Assembly (NCBI GenBank): GCA_003508835.1
Contig: PUFA01000084.1
Coordinates: forward strand, 6,510,001 to 6,574,000
DNA from: Eonycteris spelaea
Lineage: Eukaryota > Chordata > Mammalia > Chiroptera > Pteropodidae
DNA length: 64,000 nt
Direction of reading: 5' to 3'
This document shows, in pieces, positions 43,061 to 54,634 of the stretch. The notes under the pieces were generated by a model. That model did no database searches. It was given only the letters and a program-made list of their open reading frames with translations, and was not told where the DNA came from. The position numbers and the translations under genes were made by a program. The first letter of the stretch is position 1. Every line of letters starts with the position of its first letter.

Positions 43061-44364
43061 AATCGAAAAAGTGACTTATTTATGATTTTTAGAAATATGG
43101 AATTGAATGAATCTTTCAATTTAAGACCATGCATTACAGCAATATAGTTTCAATTTTTCGAAATTATGTACTCCAAATTCCCTTTCAGTTATAAAGGAGA
43201 GAGATTATAAAGAAATTAAAGGGAGTGACGTACCACAGGAGAACAGGATGAGCATGGAGAATGAGAGGAGGAGTTAAAGCCTAGGAATCTATCCAGAGAA
43301 AGAGAGAACCAGAGAACATAGAAAGCTGGCTAGACGGGAAGAAGTGTGGACACTCAGTAAGCTTAATGGTGAGGACAGTCAGGTGAAAGTTCTTGCAACA
43401 CTTTGCTATTCACTGGGGATATGAGCTTCAGAGCAAACTATCCTGTTCCACTGCCTTTGAAATTATGGCATGTAAATAAAAAGTTATTTTTTTCCATTGA
43501 AATCTAAGGGTTTTCTCCTGTGTGAAAGGAATCGACAAAAGTCTGAGAAATTCACTTAGGAATTTAGTATCCTTTTGCTATTAAAAAGCAGCATAATGGC
43601 TTTGTTTTTTGTTTTTGTTTTTGTTTTTTGAGTTTGAGTTAGACTCATCTGAAAATGCCAGGAGGTTATTTTTGAAAGCAGCATTTTATTTCACCTTTTC
43701 GAGATTCCCTTAACCACAAATAAATCTATGGATTATAAATGATTTTGCCATTTTTTCCCAATTTTTCAACTAAAAACACCAAACTCTTAGAAGAACCACC
43801 CTTAGAAATTGGAGCACAACAGGTGCTCAGTGAGAAAAAGTTTATGTCTCTGGCTACAGTATCTTGGGCTGAACAATTACATGTCGTAGAATGCTAGTGC
43901 AAGGCTGGGGGAAATGAAGCTGGACACAAGAGCAAGTTCTGAAGTTCCCATCTCTGGCTTATAAAATAATACAAGTTTAATCTTTCCCAAGACACAATTA
44001 CCTCTATTGCCACCTGCTGGTAAACTTTGTCTCATTTAATTCTGTTGTGGCTTTCCCACCCTTGATTAAACACATTTTGGAACATGGAGATAGATTTGCA
44101 GCGAAAAAACTTTTGCTGCTTCAGATGTGGGGAGGATGAATCACACCGGGTTATGCCCTTCAGTGAGCAGGACAGCAAATGATGAAGACTGCCCTGATGT
44201 GACGAGCTGGAAGTTTTCCTCTGGCAGTGCCTCCTGTCCTGCCAATTCTTTAAGTTTGTCTATTCTCTTGAGCTCATGGAAATACAGGGGTTTCCTCTAC
44301 CTTGCAAAGGACCAGTTTTTAAAGACGTTCAATGATTTTGTTTTAATTAAAAAAAATTTAATCA
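43061..44364. other. Unassigned DNA
   Basis: No element recognised apart from a (TTTTTG)n-like tract at 43595-43628. The 110-codon ORF 44127-44459 runs into the CA microsatellite (its His/Thr repeat) and is not a gene. Confidence 0.42.
43595..43628. repeat. (TTTTTG)n low-complexity tract
   Basis: Four to five units of a T-run followed by G. Confidence 0.88.
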
Positions 44365-44404
44365 CACACACACACACACACACAACACACTGCATGCACA
44401 CACG
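44365..44404. repeat. (CA)n microsatellite
   Basis: About 11 CA units, then interrupted CA words to 44404. Confidence 0.93.
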
Positions 44405-44689
44405 CCTCACTTCAATCCTGGGGTTGAAATCAACACTGACAAACAGATATCTTCATTGATACATGTAGACTTTCTTTTGCTCCTCCCACTCACATAATTC
44501 GCCCTTCTGCTCCTTCAAAACCTACACTTCATACTCAAGACTGAGACATAACGCACTCATATACACACGGTAGGGCTAACACAGGCACCAGTGAACAACT
44601 TGCACATTTTCTCGTATTTATAGTACCATAAAAATCTCATTTTATCCGGAATCTTAATAAGTTGAAGAAAACATGATCATTTCTCTCCC

Positions 44690-45238
44690 CAAAGCACTGT
44701 AAGATTCTGAAGTAGCTTTTGCTTGACCATTGACCTACTGAAGAGCATTTGGGTTCTTTCAAGTTTTGGTTGATTATGACTAGAGTGGCTATAAACATGA
44801 AAGTACACTTTTGGAGTGAAAATAAGTTTTCATTTCTCTAGGGTATATATCTAGGAGTGCGACTGCTAGGCCATATGGTTTGTGCACATTTAACTTTTTA
44901 AGAAACTGACAAACCATTATCCACAGTGACTATTATTTTGCATTCTTACTTGCAATACATGAGAATTCCAGTTGTTCTGTGTCCTTGTCAGTACTCGGTA
45001 TTGTCAGTATTTTTTCTTTTAGCCATTATAACAAGTGGTAACCCATCATGGTTTTAATTGGCATTTCCCTAATGGTTAATGTTGCTGGACAACTTTTTAT
45101 GTACTCACTGATCCAGCCATCCTCTTTAGTGAAGTGCCCATTCAATTATTTTACCCATGTTTTCCCCATTGGGTTGTTTGTTTTCTGTTGTGATTTGAGA
45201 ATTCTAATATATTCTGGATGTGTCTTGTGCTGAAGTAG
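44690..45238 (-). mobile_element. L1 3' region
   Basis: Reverse L1: 'gcatttgggttctttcaagttttggttgattatgactagagtggctataaacatgaaagtac', 'ggtatatatctaggagtgcgactgctaggccatatgg', 'ttccagttgttctgtgtccttgtcagtactcg', 'ttttaattggcatttccctaatgg' and 'cccattgggttgtttgtttt'. It corresponds to the ORF2 C-terminal coding part and 3' UTR, well preserved. Confidence 0.85.
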
Positions 45239-46017
45239 TTCTTGAATCATCTAAAACAAGTGTAAACATTTAGGGTAAGGCTATTTCATTCTGTTCTCTT
45301 CTTGGTGATATACACATGCACTACACAGTTAAGTCTATAAACTAAACTTTTCCATTAACCAGAAATGTAGGTATTTTGAACAATGAGGTGCTCTTTAAGG
45401 AGGACCAGAGATAAAGCTGGTGAGCTGCCCAGATGGAACTCCAGAAAAGGCTATTTACCTTGGTAAATTCATCACAGTCCAGGGTGTAGTCTTAGGCTTT
45501 TAAAGTTAAGAATGTGTTTTGGCCAGTATCCCAAAAGCAGATCCCACCTGAGGGCACTTAGTCATGTTAGCAAAGATCCAAGGGGCCAGTGTTCAAGTCT
45601 AGGATGGCAGCTATTGCACCAAGGTGGCCTCTGGTGCCTCGTTCTCCTGTAGACTCGTTTAATAGTTATTAGCTTCCTTGGAGAGCTTGGAGTTGGGGTA
45701 AAGGGGACTTAGCCGTATCAATGGCTATGATGAACTTTCCATTGGACCATGGTAAAAAAAAAAAGCATAATTTCATTAATGTTTCTTAATTGGTTCAATT
45801 TAAAGAGCTATCTTTTATTCTGAGGTTATGTCCTTTCTACCGCTTTGACAAATTCTGTATGAATCTATTTCCCTGGGACATAGTGATGGTTTGATGGCCT
45901 AGCAGACATTCAGAAAATGAAGAGCTGTTCTCTGTTCTAATGTCACCCTTACCTACTGAATATCTGAGACCTTGGAAGGTACCTCCCTGACCCCCTCCAC
46001 CTCCCCAACTATATATA
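45239..46017. other. Unassigned DNA
   Basis: No element recognised. An A-run lies at 45755-45764. Confidence 0.42.
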
Positions 46018-46502
46018 TACTAGGTCAACTGAACTTAGCATTCAAGGCCCTATACAATCTGATATTTAGCTTCTAAACCATTTCAATACACCTTCCCATG
46101 TGACTGGTTTCCAAGTAAACCAGTCTGCTTGCATCTCCCGGTGTGCCATGCCTTTTCTTTGCCTCTTGATACTTACTGTGCAATTCCTAGCCCACCTCTC
46201 TTCCTCTCCACCTATCTTCTTTGATGTCTTCTGAGCCAGAAGTGAACATTTATCTCTTTGGATTCTTACAGCCTTATCTTCAGTATCATTCTCAGACATT
46301 TATCCTAAAATAGCTCTCACCCTGGGTGACTTGCATATGCTTTTGTAGATGATTAGAATCCCCATCAGATGGTAAGCTTATGAATGGGGAAGAATAAAGG
46401 CCATTATTCAGAAATATTAGCATATGTTACAGAAATAGCACAGTGCTTCTCATAGTAGGTACTCAATAAATGTTTGTCAAATGAATGAAGAAAGAAATGA
46501 AT
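46018..46502 (+). mobile_element. L2 LINE 3' end
   Basis: Long plus-strand L2: 'agcattcaaggccctatacaatctga', 'atctcccggtgtgccatgccttttctttgcctcttg', 'cagatggtaagcttatgaatggggaagaataaagg', 'agcacagtgcttctcatagtaggtactcaataaatgtttgtcaaatgaatga'. The terminus is very clear. The minus ORF 46066-46299 is antisense noise. Confidence 0.8.
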
Positions 46503-47599
46503 ATATGAGACATGGTATACTTAAATTCTTGTAGATTTTTCTTTTCACCCATGATTACCTATATATTTTTACTTGAATACCCTCTTATACATACCTCCTA
46601 TATAAATATACAGATTGAGGACTCCCTTGGGCTATCTCCTCACATGCGTGAGTCTGTGAGTGTGAGCTGCACATCAGCATGCTGAGGCAGAAGGAAAAAC
46701 AAGCAGGCAGTCCCAACTGGGGAAGTCATTTACAGCTCTTCCCATTATTACTGGCTGAATCTTTTTATTTAAAACAAATAGTGAGCTGGAAGGAACATTT
46801 CAAGTGGCTGGCTATTAGCAAGTTCAGTTATCAAAACACAGACCTAGTCTTTAAACACATAAAACAGCAAACCCCCAAAAGTCTACTCCTGACCATTAGC
46901 ATTTCTGTAGCCAGAGCCTCCCCTAGCGTCTCCCTTTAGGACCCTTATGGGTAATGTGTTCTTATCACATGGAGGCTATTTTTAGATTTTACTTGTCTCA
47001 GAGAACTTTCATTAATCTCAGAGATTTTCCTTTATTTTCCTTTTCTTCCTCTTCTACAGGGCAAGGACTCCTTCAAAGCCATTCATCTACCATTTTCCAC
47101 CTAGTCTATTGCTAGTAAAGGACGTTTCTGAGGGCGACAGAGAAGGCAGACTTGAAGTCCAGAAGACAAGAAGGTACTACTGTAGAGCCAGCAAAAACAA
47201 CCAAAGGAAGAGATCAGAACATGATCCAGGTCACATTAGGGAGATGTGGCTCATTTCCTGTTTCTGATTACCACTAAGCAATCATCTGGGCTGCTCAAGT
47301 GCTTGCCTATCCAAGCCAAACCAAGGGAGAGAAGAGTAGTTAAACCTTGTTTAATTGTGATGCTTGTAAATCATCACTGCACTCATCATCATGGACACCA
47401 AGCCTCACTGTGCTGCAGATGGAAAAGAGGAGGAAAACAGAAGAAAATTCATGATGACTACAGTCCACAGCTTAGCAATGTTTTCTTTGTATTTTTAAAA
47501 TAAATTCGATCTATCAGCTTATTTGTTGTCTTTTACCTCTTTCCCTTAAAAAAATGGAGTGTGTTAAAATACTGGTTGCATAAATAGTCTGATTATTTG
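46503..47599. other. Unassigned DNA
   Basis: No repeat recognised in about 1.1 kb. ORFs 46679-46939 and 47246-47503 (86 and 85 codons) show no motif. Confidence 0.42.
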
Positions 47600-47732
47600 A
47601 TTATATAATATGTATTTTATAGGGTTGTGTAGATAAGATACTTTAATTAAAACCATTTAGCACAGTGAATTTAGCACATTTAGCACATTTAGTATATAGT
47701 AATAGTCAATAAATTGCAGTTGTCATGATCAG
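47600..47732 (+). mobile_element. MIR SINE 3' part with short tandem duplication
   Basis: 'tatagggttgtgtagataagatactttaattaaaaccatttagcacagtg' then 'agtaatagtcaataaattgcagttgtcat' is a MIR 3' half. The 9-base unit ATTTAGCAC is repeated in tandem (about 47669-47692), lengthening it. Confidence 0.58.
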
Positions 47733-47734
47733 TT

Positions 47735-48010
47735 CCTGAATTCTTATAACCAAAGATATTGTTATATTAAGTAGAAATACCTCCTGGATTCATTCTTGAT
47801 CTCCTAAAAAAACAGCATTGCATACTGTTATGATATGATCTCAGCTATATAATGAAAAAGAAAGAAAAAAGACTTGAAGGAACTATACTAAAGTTAACAG
47901 TGGTTAACTCTGGATGGTAGAGTCATAGATAATTTTTCTTGTTTCTTTACTCTTTGTATTACTTTCCAAACTTTCTAAAATGAGCATTTATCACTCTGTT
48001 GATCAGGAAA
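47735..48010 (+). mobile_element. Old L1 (L1ME-like) 3' end
   Basis: 'gaactatactaaagttaacagtggttaactctggatggtagagtcatagataatttttcttgtttctttactctttgtattactttccaaactttctaaaatgagcattta' is the usual L1ME-type ending. The part before 47820 is uncertain. Confidence 0.68.
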
Positions 48011-48091
48011 AATGTTGAGTAAAACATTTTTAATGGGATTACATTGTTCATCGCATAAGGGTTGTTTTCAACCTAATTTATCTTTCAGAGG

Positions 48092-48292
48092 CTTCATCAT
48101 TTTCCACCTGCATGACCTTGGGTAAGTTACTTAACCCTTTGAATCTTAGTCTTCTCTTCAGTAAAATGGGGAAAGGAAGTACTCCCTTCAAAGGTCTGTG
48201 TGAAGATTAAATGAGAAAACACAGGGAATCAGCTAGCACAGTGCCTAATGGACCACAGGCACTCAACAGTAGGTAAACAAGACTCTGAAGTA
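48092..48292 (+). mobile_element. MIR SINE
   Basis: 'ttccacctgcatgaccttgggtaagttacttaaccctttgaatcttagtcttctcttcagtaaaatgggg', 'gtgtgaagattaaatgag', 'gctagcacagtgcctaatgg' and 'aggcactcaacag'. Core and tail are well kept. Confidence 0.8.
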
Positions 48293-48496
48293 ACATTTCC
48301 CCCTTCCTACAGTTTAAGCATCTTTAGGAGCCTGTCTGAACTAGTACTGAAATGGAACGACCTCATTTACTTATTCCCACTGTTACAGTAGGACCACTGC
48401 ATGATTTCTTGCTTTTCTTCATCTAGGCCTGAGAACTGCCTGACCCAAATTTCAGAAAATTAATGCAGTCCTAAGGACAATCATATGAGCATAAAT

Positions 48497-48627
48497 AATG
48501 GAATGATGTGGTAAAACACAGGCCCATGTGCTTCGGATTTGGAAAGACCAGAGTTTAAATTTTACTAATTACTAACTGTGTGATCTTGGGCAAATGACTT
48601 AAGTTTTTGGAATCTTGATTTCTTCAT
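48497..48627 (+). mobile_element. Host MIR SINE, left part
   Basis: 'aacacaggcccatgtgcttcggatttggaaagaccagagtttaaattttactaattactaactgtgtgatcttgggcaaatgacttaag', ending 'gatttcttcat'. This is MIR head and core. It breaks exactly in the 'tttcctcatctgtaaaatggg' phrase and resumes at 48863. Confidence 0.75.
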
Positions 48628-48862
48628 GTTTAGTAACTCTAACTGACATCCACTGAGTCTTTGTTACTTGCCAAGCACAAGACTAAAATTTTATATACAT
48701 TATCTCATCTAACTAACACAGCCACTCCAAGATGTGCAATTATTGTTACCATTTTACAGATGAGCAAGTGGTAAAGTAAGTTGCCTAAGGTCACTCAGCT
48801 GGTTAGAGTCTGGATTTAAGTCTGACGCCAGGGCCTATCCTCTTACCTATAAAGGCTCCCAT
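48628..48862 (-). mobile_element. MIR SINE inserted into another MIR
   Basis: Complete-looking reverse MIR: 'taactgacatccactgagtctttgttacttgccaagcac' (tail), 'tatacattatctcatctaac', 'tattgttaccattttacagatgagcaag', 'gttgcctaaggtcactcagctgg', 'ggatttaagtctgacgccagggcctatcctctta' (head). Both flanks belong to one plus-strand MIR. TTCAT occurs at both junctions (48623-48627 and 48862-48866), a possible short target duplication. Confidence 0.78.
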
Positions 48863-48972
48863 TCATCAAATGGGCATATAAATATGAGCTGAGGGGCTTA
48901 TCACAATAATTAAATGGAACACTATATGTGAGATATCTGTGCACAGTAGGCACTCAATAAATGTCTAAGATT
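48863..48972 (+). mobile_element. Host MIR SINE, right part
   Basis: 'tcatcaaatgggcatataaatatgagctgag' continues the host MIR broken at 48627, and 'gtgcacagtaggcactcaataaatgtct' is its tail. Confidence 0.75.
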
Positions 48973-49254
48973 AGAGTAGGCTGTGTAGACTTAGAAAATA
49001 TTTAGGAGTGCATGTACAAGAATTTTATAAATAGTATCCCCAAATTTGTATGTTGAGATACATGTCCAGCTGTGTCATATCATTGGCTTTTCTTGTGTGC
49101 ATTACTTGTTATTTGTGAACATCTCTCCCACATTCCTATTCTTGACACTTAACAGAATACTTCAAGGCAAAGGCAACAGTTAAAAACATCCTTCATATTT
49201 GCTACATGGTTTATTTCAGACATTGTACTGGTATTTGCTAATTGTTCCAATCTA

Positions 49255-49497
49255 ACAGTAACAGTTACCACTTTTTGAGTACCTGTCAGATACCAGGCAC
49301 TGTGCTAAGGGGTTTGCATGACTTATCTCAGGGTATCCCAATGACAAACTTATGAGTTAGGCTTTAACAGTCCCATTTTGCAGATGAAAAAACTGAGAAA
49401 CAGGAAAGTTAAGAAATTTGTCCAAGTTTACATGGGTAGTAAATGGTGAAACCAGGATGTAAATGAACTTTGTCTGGCTTTGAAAACTCTACATTTA
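49255..49497 (-). mobile_element. MIR SINE
   Basis: 'tttttgagtacctgtcagataccaggcactgtgctaaggggtttgcatgacttatctcag', 'cagtcccattttgcagatgaaaaaactgagaaacaggaaagttaagaaatttgtccaagtttacatgggtagtaaatgg', 'aaccaggatgtaaatgaactttgtctgg'. This is nearly the whole element in reverse. Confidence 0.85.
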
Positions 49498-49540
49498 ATC
49501 ATCTCATCATATTAGCACCTCATCCCCCTTATCCATTTTG

Positions 49541-49590
49541 TACGTGTGTGCGTGCGTGCGTGCGTGTGTGTGTGTGTGTGTGTGTGTGTA
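49541..49590. repeat. (GT)n with GTGC units
   Basis: An uninterrupted alternating purine-pyrimidine run: TACGTGTGTG, GCGT/GTGC units, then about 12 GT units. Confidence 0.95.
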
Positions 49591-49639
49591 TTCCAGAGAC
49601 CTAGTAGTAATTGTGCTTTTTCTTTTCCCTTGAGGCTGA

Positions 49640-50135
49640 GGAGACTGAATTCACTACAGCGAGGCTGAAATTGCCTAGTGGCCTAGTGTAGGGCTTGGAT
49701 TAGCATCTGCAAATCCACTACACATCACTGTGGTAGTCACTAATGCTATTCGCCAAATATTTCATTTTTGTCAATTCCCAGCACAGATTAAATTTGAATT
49801 TCCTGGCTTCTTTATGGTGAATGGGAGCTTGGTAACTAGTTATAGCTTTTAAATTTTGTGTGGCAGTGACATGTGGCATTTTTAGGCTGAAATCTGGAGA
49901 CTGTTTTGGAGAATTTCCAGAGCTTTATTTTCCCTTTGGTACAAAACTAGCAACATTCTAAATGATAGCTGCTCCATCACCTTGGGTCTCTAAGTGACTA
50001 CAATATGCAAAGATTCTTGTTGACTTGTGATAAATTTGTGACTTGAATGAAAAACAAACTTTGCTGTTTTATGCCACCAATATTTTAGTTATTTGTTACT
50101 ACATCATAACCTAATCTCTACTGACTGATACAATC
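49640..50135 (+). mobile_element. MaLR-type LTR
   Basis: 'ggcagtgacatgtggcatttttaggctgaaatctggagactgtttt', 'aacattctaaatgatagctgctccatcaccttgggtctctaagtgactac', 'acttgtgataaatttgtgacttgaatgaaaaacaaactttgctgttttatgccacc' and the end 'catcataacctaatctctactgactgatacaat' form the 3' two thirds of an MLT1/MaLR-like LTR. The AATAAA signal has decayed (GAAAAACAAAC). Left boundary uncertain. Confidence 0.65.
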
Positions 50136-50235
50136 CATGTAGCAAATTGTGGGTCATACAAAGCAGTGCCTGAAGGTCAGTATGCTAATTGCCAACATAG
50201 TCTGCCCATGACTATCATTAGATGGGGGTGGGGTT

Positions 50236-50254
50236 GGGAGGGAGGAAGGGGGAG

Positions 50255-50299
<45 letters not shown>
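50236..50299. repeat. Homopurine (GGA)n/(GA)n tract
   Basis: 64 consecutive purines: GGGAGGGAGG-type text followed by GA dinucleotides. A perfect mirror-like purine run can form triplex (H-) DNA in principle. Confidence 0.95.
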
Positions 50300-50302
<3 letters not shown>

Positions 50303-50339
50303 TAGCAAGCTATGCTTTTTACTTTGAAGAGTCATCCTC

Positions 50340-50432
50340 AGGAACCATGAGGGCTAAGACTGTGTCTTGCTCACTATTACCTGTGCTCACTAAGGTGACT
50401 GAGACTAAGTACTTGTTAAATTCAAAATATGT
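50340..50432 (+). mobile_element. L2 3' end fragment
   Basis: 'aaccatgagggctaagactgtgtcttgctcactattacctgtgctcactaaggtgactgagactaagtacttgttaaattcaa' parallels the L2 end 'tgagggcagggactgtgtctt...'. Confidence 0.48.
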
Positions 50433-51041
50433 TGGATTATCATTTGAACAATAGAATCTGTTCTTGAAACATTTCACTTGGTTTTGGAATTTAGCCAAAA
50501 TTAATACAACTGTCCTAGTTAGCTTTTTAAACCAGGCTAGTTTACTTCCTTGCTTTCTCTCTCACACTTGTCCCAGGTTTCTAGCTCTGGGTCTCAGGAT
50601 TCTAGGATACATGTATTTTTAAAAATTGACAAAATGTTTATGCTATAAAAGAGTATGGAAGCCCATTCATATTCAAATAAGAGTTTTATTCCTTAACTCT
50701 TAAAATAAATGAATAAATCATCCTAAACTTCAGCTTAATCTGAAGATCCTTGTTCCTTTCATGGATGGGGTGCTGCTCTGTGGGTGGACTCATCCTGTAA
50801 CTCGCAGAAACAGCCCTCATATGGGGAGAACAGCTAGACTCCACAGTGCAGGAGGAAAGGGGTGGGGCAAGGAGAAGGAGGAAAAGGGGAATAGGGCTCC
50901 CAGCACAGTAAAACAACTTTGTGCTTGCAGAACAACTGCAAGGTTGAATGCCTCTCCAGGTAATTCCAAATGTTCCTTCTCCTTCTTGCCAGTCATCCCA
51001 TAACTTGTTCCAGGAATCATTTGCCAGCAAGCTAAGCTTTC
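50433..51041. other. Unassigned DNA
   Basis: No element recognised. The overlapping ORFs 50686-51068 (up to 114 codons on minus, 80 on plus) have no motif and no supporting signals. Confidence 0.42.
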
Positions 51042-51152
51042 ACTAGACTGTGAGTTCCTGGAGTGCACACGCCATGTCTCATTTACCTTTTATTCATCCT
51101 ACGCCCACACTCCATGCCTGGCACCTCAATAGATGTTTGCTGAGCAAGTGGT
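51042..51152 (+). mobile_element. L2 3' end
   Basis: 'agactgtgagttcctggagtgcacacgccatgtctcatttaccttttattcatcctacgcccacactccatgcctggcacctcaatagatgtttgctgagc' is a good L2 terminus. Confidence 0.68.
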
Positions 51153-54109
51153 ACTTGAGGACCTCAGGTCATCTTGAAAGCTACAACTAATAAATTAATT
51201 CAGACAGAGGAGAATTCGACTTCTGCCCTTGCCATGCTTGAGGACATGGGATGCTAACCTTTCAGTTCATAGAGGTATTATTTGCAGCTGCTTTCATCTC
51301 CTGTTTGATTCCTCTGCTGTTTAAAGTCCCTAAGTTGCTGTTTAGGGACCCAGCCAATTACTGTCCAGTTCCTTATATGCAGTGTGGGAAGACTATCTAG
51401 AGCTGGTTTCATGCAAGCAATGAAGGCCACTGACTCTGCCTAATTCAAAAGAGGGGTAGTAGATGGAATATATAAATTCAGCGTCTATCTTTGCCACCAA
51501 AGAGCTGTGACTTTGGGAGAGTTTGCTCCTACCAACAGATCACTGGATTCTAAGACACTGTAGGGCCTAAAGGCCACAGTAAGATATGTTTGAAGACTTT
51601 GGAAATACAGTTCATTATAAGAATTAAACTACTAAAATCCAGACATAATGGATGTGATTAGCCATCTGTGGAAGTAAGCCAGGAAGTGATTCCTAAATGT
51701 GTGACTCAGGGCTAGGGAAGACCTAAAATACCAACCAAGATGAACTAGAAGAAACCTTAGGGAAGCAGGCAGGATGGCACTCAGATCCCAGCCAACCGAA
51801 TGTACACTGTTTAAAGAATGCCTTTGAACAAGATGCGTCTGACTGGGGAGCAAGATGGGTAGGGGGGAAATTCCCAGCTATAAAAGAAAAAAGAAAGCCT
51901 GTAGAGGCCGTCAGCATTAAGTGCCCAGTCACGATCCTGGACAGAGGTTGGCCCCTGACTTGGTGAGAGTGCCGAAAGCTTCGGAATGGAGACTCTTCTG
52001 AATTGCCACTCATGACTTTCATTCTGAGGGAATGTTCTGATCAGGCCAAAGTGAATAACCAGTACTATTATCAGTTGTATTTCTCAGGGTCAATTAACAA
52101 ATTGTCAAGAGTGTGGTGGGGCGTGGGGGAGAGCAACCTGGATGTACACAGGCTTAGAGTTTCTGTGTCGATACCTGGAGGGTGGGAAATGCTATTCTGA
52201 TGTCAGGAGGGTCAGGATTTGTGAAGACGATGATGAGTCCTTAAGGCCAAAGCTATCAGTGGATTTTCTCCATATCCTTGTATGTCATAGGCTAAGCTGC
52301 CCATTTTCAGGTGCAACGGAAGATACTCTTCAAAGACAATGACCATTCCTTTGCTTCCTGGCAAGACTGTACTTCTATTCAATGCTCTCAAACTTTTTTG
52401 ACTCTGGCAAAAGGCCTATGGCTCACTTACTGCGTTCTCTGCTATATAAAAACCCTCTCCCTACAAAAAAACAAACAAACAAACAAACAAACAAAAACAT
52501 ACTTTAATCTTTTCAGGGCTCACAAGGCAGACTCTCATAGCCTGCTGTGAATGGGAACAACCTTTGAAGATCACTGTCCCAGTCACAGGCCAACTTTTAT
52601 AGGAATTTTACCCTAGAAGGATACTGTCCCTATATTGGCAATCTGTTCAACTCTGCCAATGTATATGCCATGCCCACTGTGGGCTGGTTGTGCAAGAATC
52701 TCCAATACCTTCTCATGAAAGACACCACCAATGCAGAAAGTAACTCTGGAGATGGAGGGGTAAACTCTAGAGGCTGACAGTTCTGCAGAGGCTATTTTTT
52801 ATCTGGAAAGAGAGTAGAGTGGGAAGGTGAGACCTGTGATGATGAAGGGGTCTGGAGGATTCTGGATAACTTACAGGATAATTATTAGGAAGCAAGAGAT
52901 CCACCAGAAGTTCTTTCCCTTCAAAAAGATTCCCGATAGTTTTACAACTGCAACAGCTTCCTTTGCTTTGCTCACAAGCCTGACCAAGAGCTTGGACTCT
53001 CTCCGTGATGGTGGAAAAGAGAAGTCTGCAGGGGCCAGACTCAACTCACAAGCAGACCCTCTAGGAAGAGTTTGAGAGAAGCACTGTGTAAAGGCTCTGT
53101 GGCTCCCAAAGTTCTCTGTTTTGAGAATGATGCCCAAAATTATCTAACACAAGGAAGTCACACCTGGACAAGAAAATCAGGACTCTGGACTGGAAAATAC
53201 TGATGAATGAAGAAGTGGGTTCAGTCCCAAGTAAGGGGTGCTGCTCAGAGGAAACATCAGGGGTAAGGCTGAGATCAAGAACATCCTGATGGGATGACAA
53301 GTGCCACCTAATTCAAAGATAAGAAAATCACGAGTAGGGAGAGGAACTGAACCCAAGAAAAGGAAAACAATTCCATGTTTTTTCCTACAATTAGTTGTGA
53401 CCAGAATGTCTTTTAAAAGAAAAAACAATATTTGTCATCTACTGGCCATGACAACCCAACAATAAGTTTTAACCCCACATTTTTACTCGTTCCTTGTAGA
53501 GAGCTAACTAAACACAATAAGCTATATTCTTTGCTTGCTTGCAAGATTCTTCCTTCCATTTTTATACTAGACTTTTCAGCCAAAAATACTTGCCCTAAAG
53601 TGATATAGTAAATATCTTAATTGAAGACTGCATGAAAGACTGCTGACAGCTCCAGCTCCTTTTTAAAGACAATGCCCCCTCCCCTCTCAGAAAAGACAGT
53701 GCTCATTAGTTGAAATGTTAATATATACTCATGTATGTGAATTTACTCAGCCTTGCTTTCAGAAAGATGCAATTTCTAATAATACAGGGCAGCAGAAGGT
53801 CACATGAAGAAAAATATGTGAATACAAAATAAAACAAAAACCATTATTAATTTAATTGTGTGAGTCATCCTAATAATATGTTTCAGCATCTGACAGAGTG
53901 CAGCATTTAGATTAGCACCGTGTCCCTGTTTCCCAGAAAGTTAATGCTTGTTTTGTGGCATCCTAGTTGCTCATCTTCCTCTGGCACTTACCTATGGAAG
54001 GATGATGACAATCTGCTCATTCTCACCACCATCAGTTTGGGGACGATGAGTGTGCCTGTTGACGAAATTGACTCCGGTGATTGCAGCAACATATGATAGA
54101 CATAATAAG
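51153..54109. other. Unassigned DNA, about 3 kb
   Basis: No gene and no nameable repeat except the (AAAC)n array at 52463-52499. ORFs (e.g. 51723-52022, 52827-53075, 52871-53137, 53177-53428) reach 99 codons, overlap on opposite strands and show no domain. Together with 29.1-32.2 kb this is the least repeat-rich part. Confidence 0.42.
52463..52499. repeat. (AAAC)n microsatellite
   Basis: Six or seven AAAC units framed by A-runs. Confidence 0.93.
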
Positions 54110-54190
54110 CAACCATAGGAAACACAGCCTCAGTTTTCCCACTTATAAGATGGGGCTATGCATAATCTTAACCTCCCTCACTGGAAGGAT
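54110..54190 (+). mobile_element. MIR core fragment (weak)
   Basis: 'agcctcagttttcccacttataagatggggctatgcataatcttaacctccctcactggaagg' resembles MIR 'gcctcagtttcctcatctgtaaaatgggg...ctacctcataggg'. It stops before an A31 run. Confidence 0.48.
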
Positions 54191-54200
54191 GTTGAAGTAC

Positions 54201-54201
<1 letters not shown>

Positions 54202-54232
<31 letters not shown>
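54202..54232. repeat. Poly(A), 31 bases
   Basis: A pure A31. No obvious retroposon body precedes it apart from the MIR fragment, and no flanking duplication was found. Length may be unstable. Confidence 0.97.
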
Positions 54233-54235
<3 letters not shown>

Positions 54236-54585
54236 CTAACTGGATTGGATGTTCTCTGGAAAGGCACCATGATGCAAAGTATAACTGCTATAGTATGCTG
54301 AGAAACTAAAATAACTCCAGGACCCTGAAAAGTTTTATGCAGAAAGCCACGCATAAATTTCATTTTGATCCTCATCAAAGTGCTGCTTGGTTAAGTACAA
54401 AAAATATCTTAAATAAAAAGAAATTAAACTATAAGCATTCCTAGAGCATGGCCTTAAAGCCAGTGTTAAAACGAAGCTCTTGTTTAACCACATAGGCTAT
54501 GGCCTGATTCCTCGGGGCTTTTGTCTTTGCCTCTTTGTCCTCCTCCCCTTCTGGAAACCTGTAATTTTCTCTCTTTCTCTGTGCT

Positions 54586-54634
54586 TGTGCGTGTGCGTGT
54601 GCGTGCGTGCGTGTGTGCGTGTGTGTACGCATGC
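54586..54634. repeat. Alternating (TG/CG) tract
   Basis: Uninterrupted purine-pyrimidine alternation: TGTGCG, GCGTGCGTGC and GTGTGTACGCATGC units. It also explains the Cys/Val-Arg/Ala-rich and His/Thr-rich ORFs on either strand here. Confidence 0.95.

Noticed and set aside
54202..54232. Tail of a young SINE or L1
   Set aside because: No retroposon body or target duplication precedes the A31 run. Only a weak MIR fragment lies upstream.
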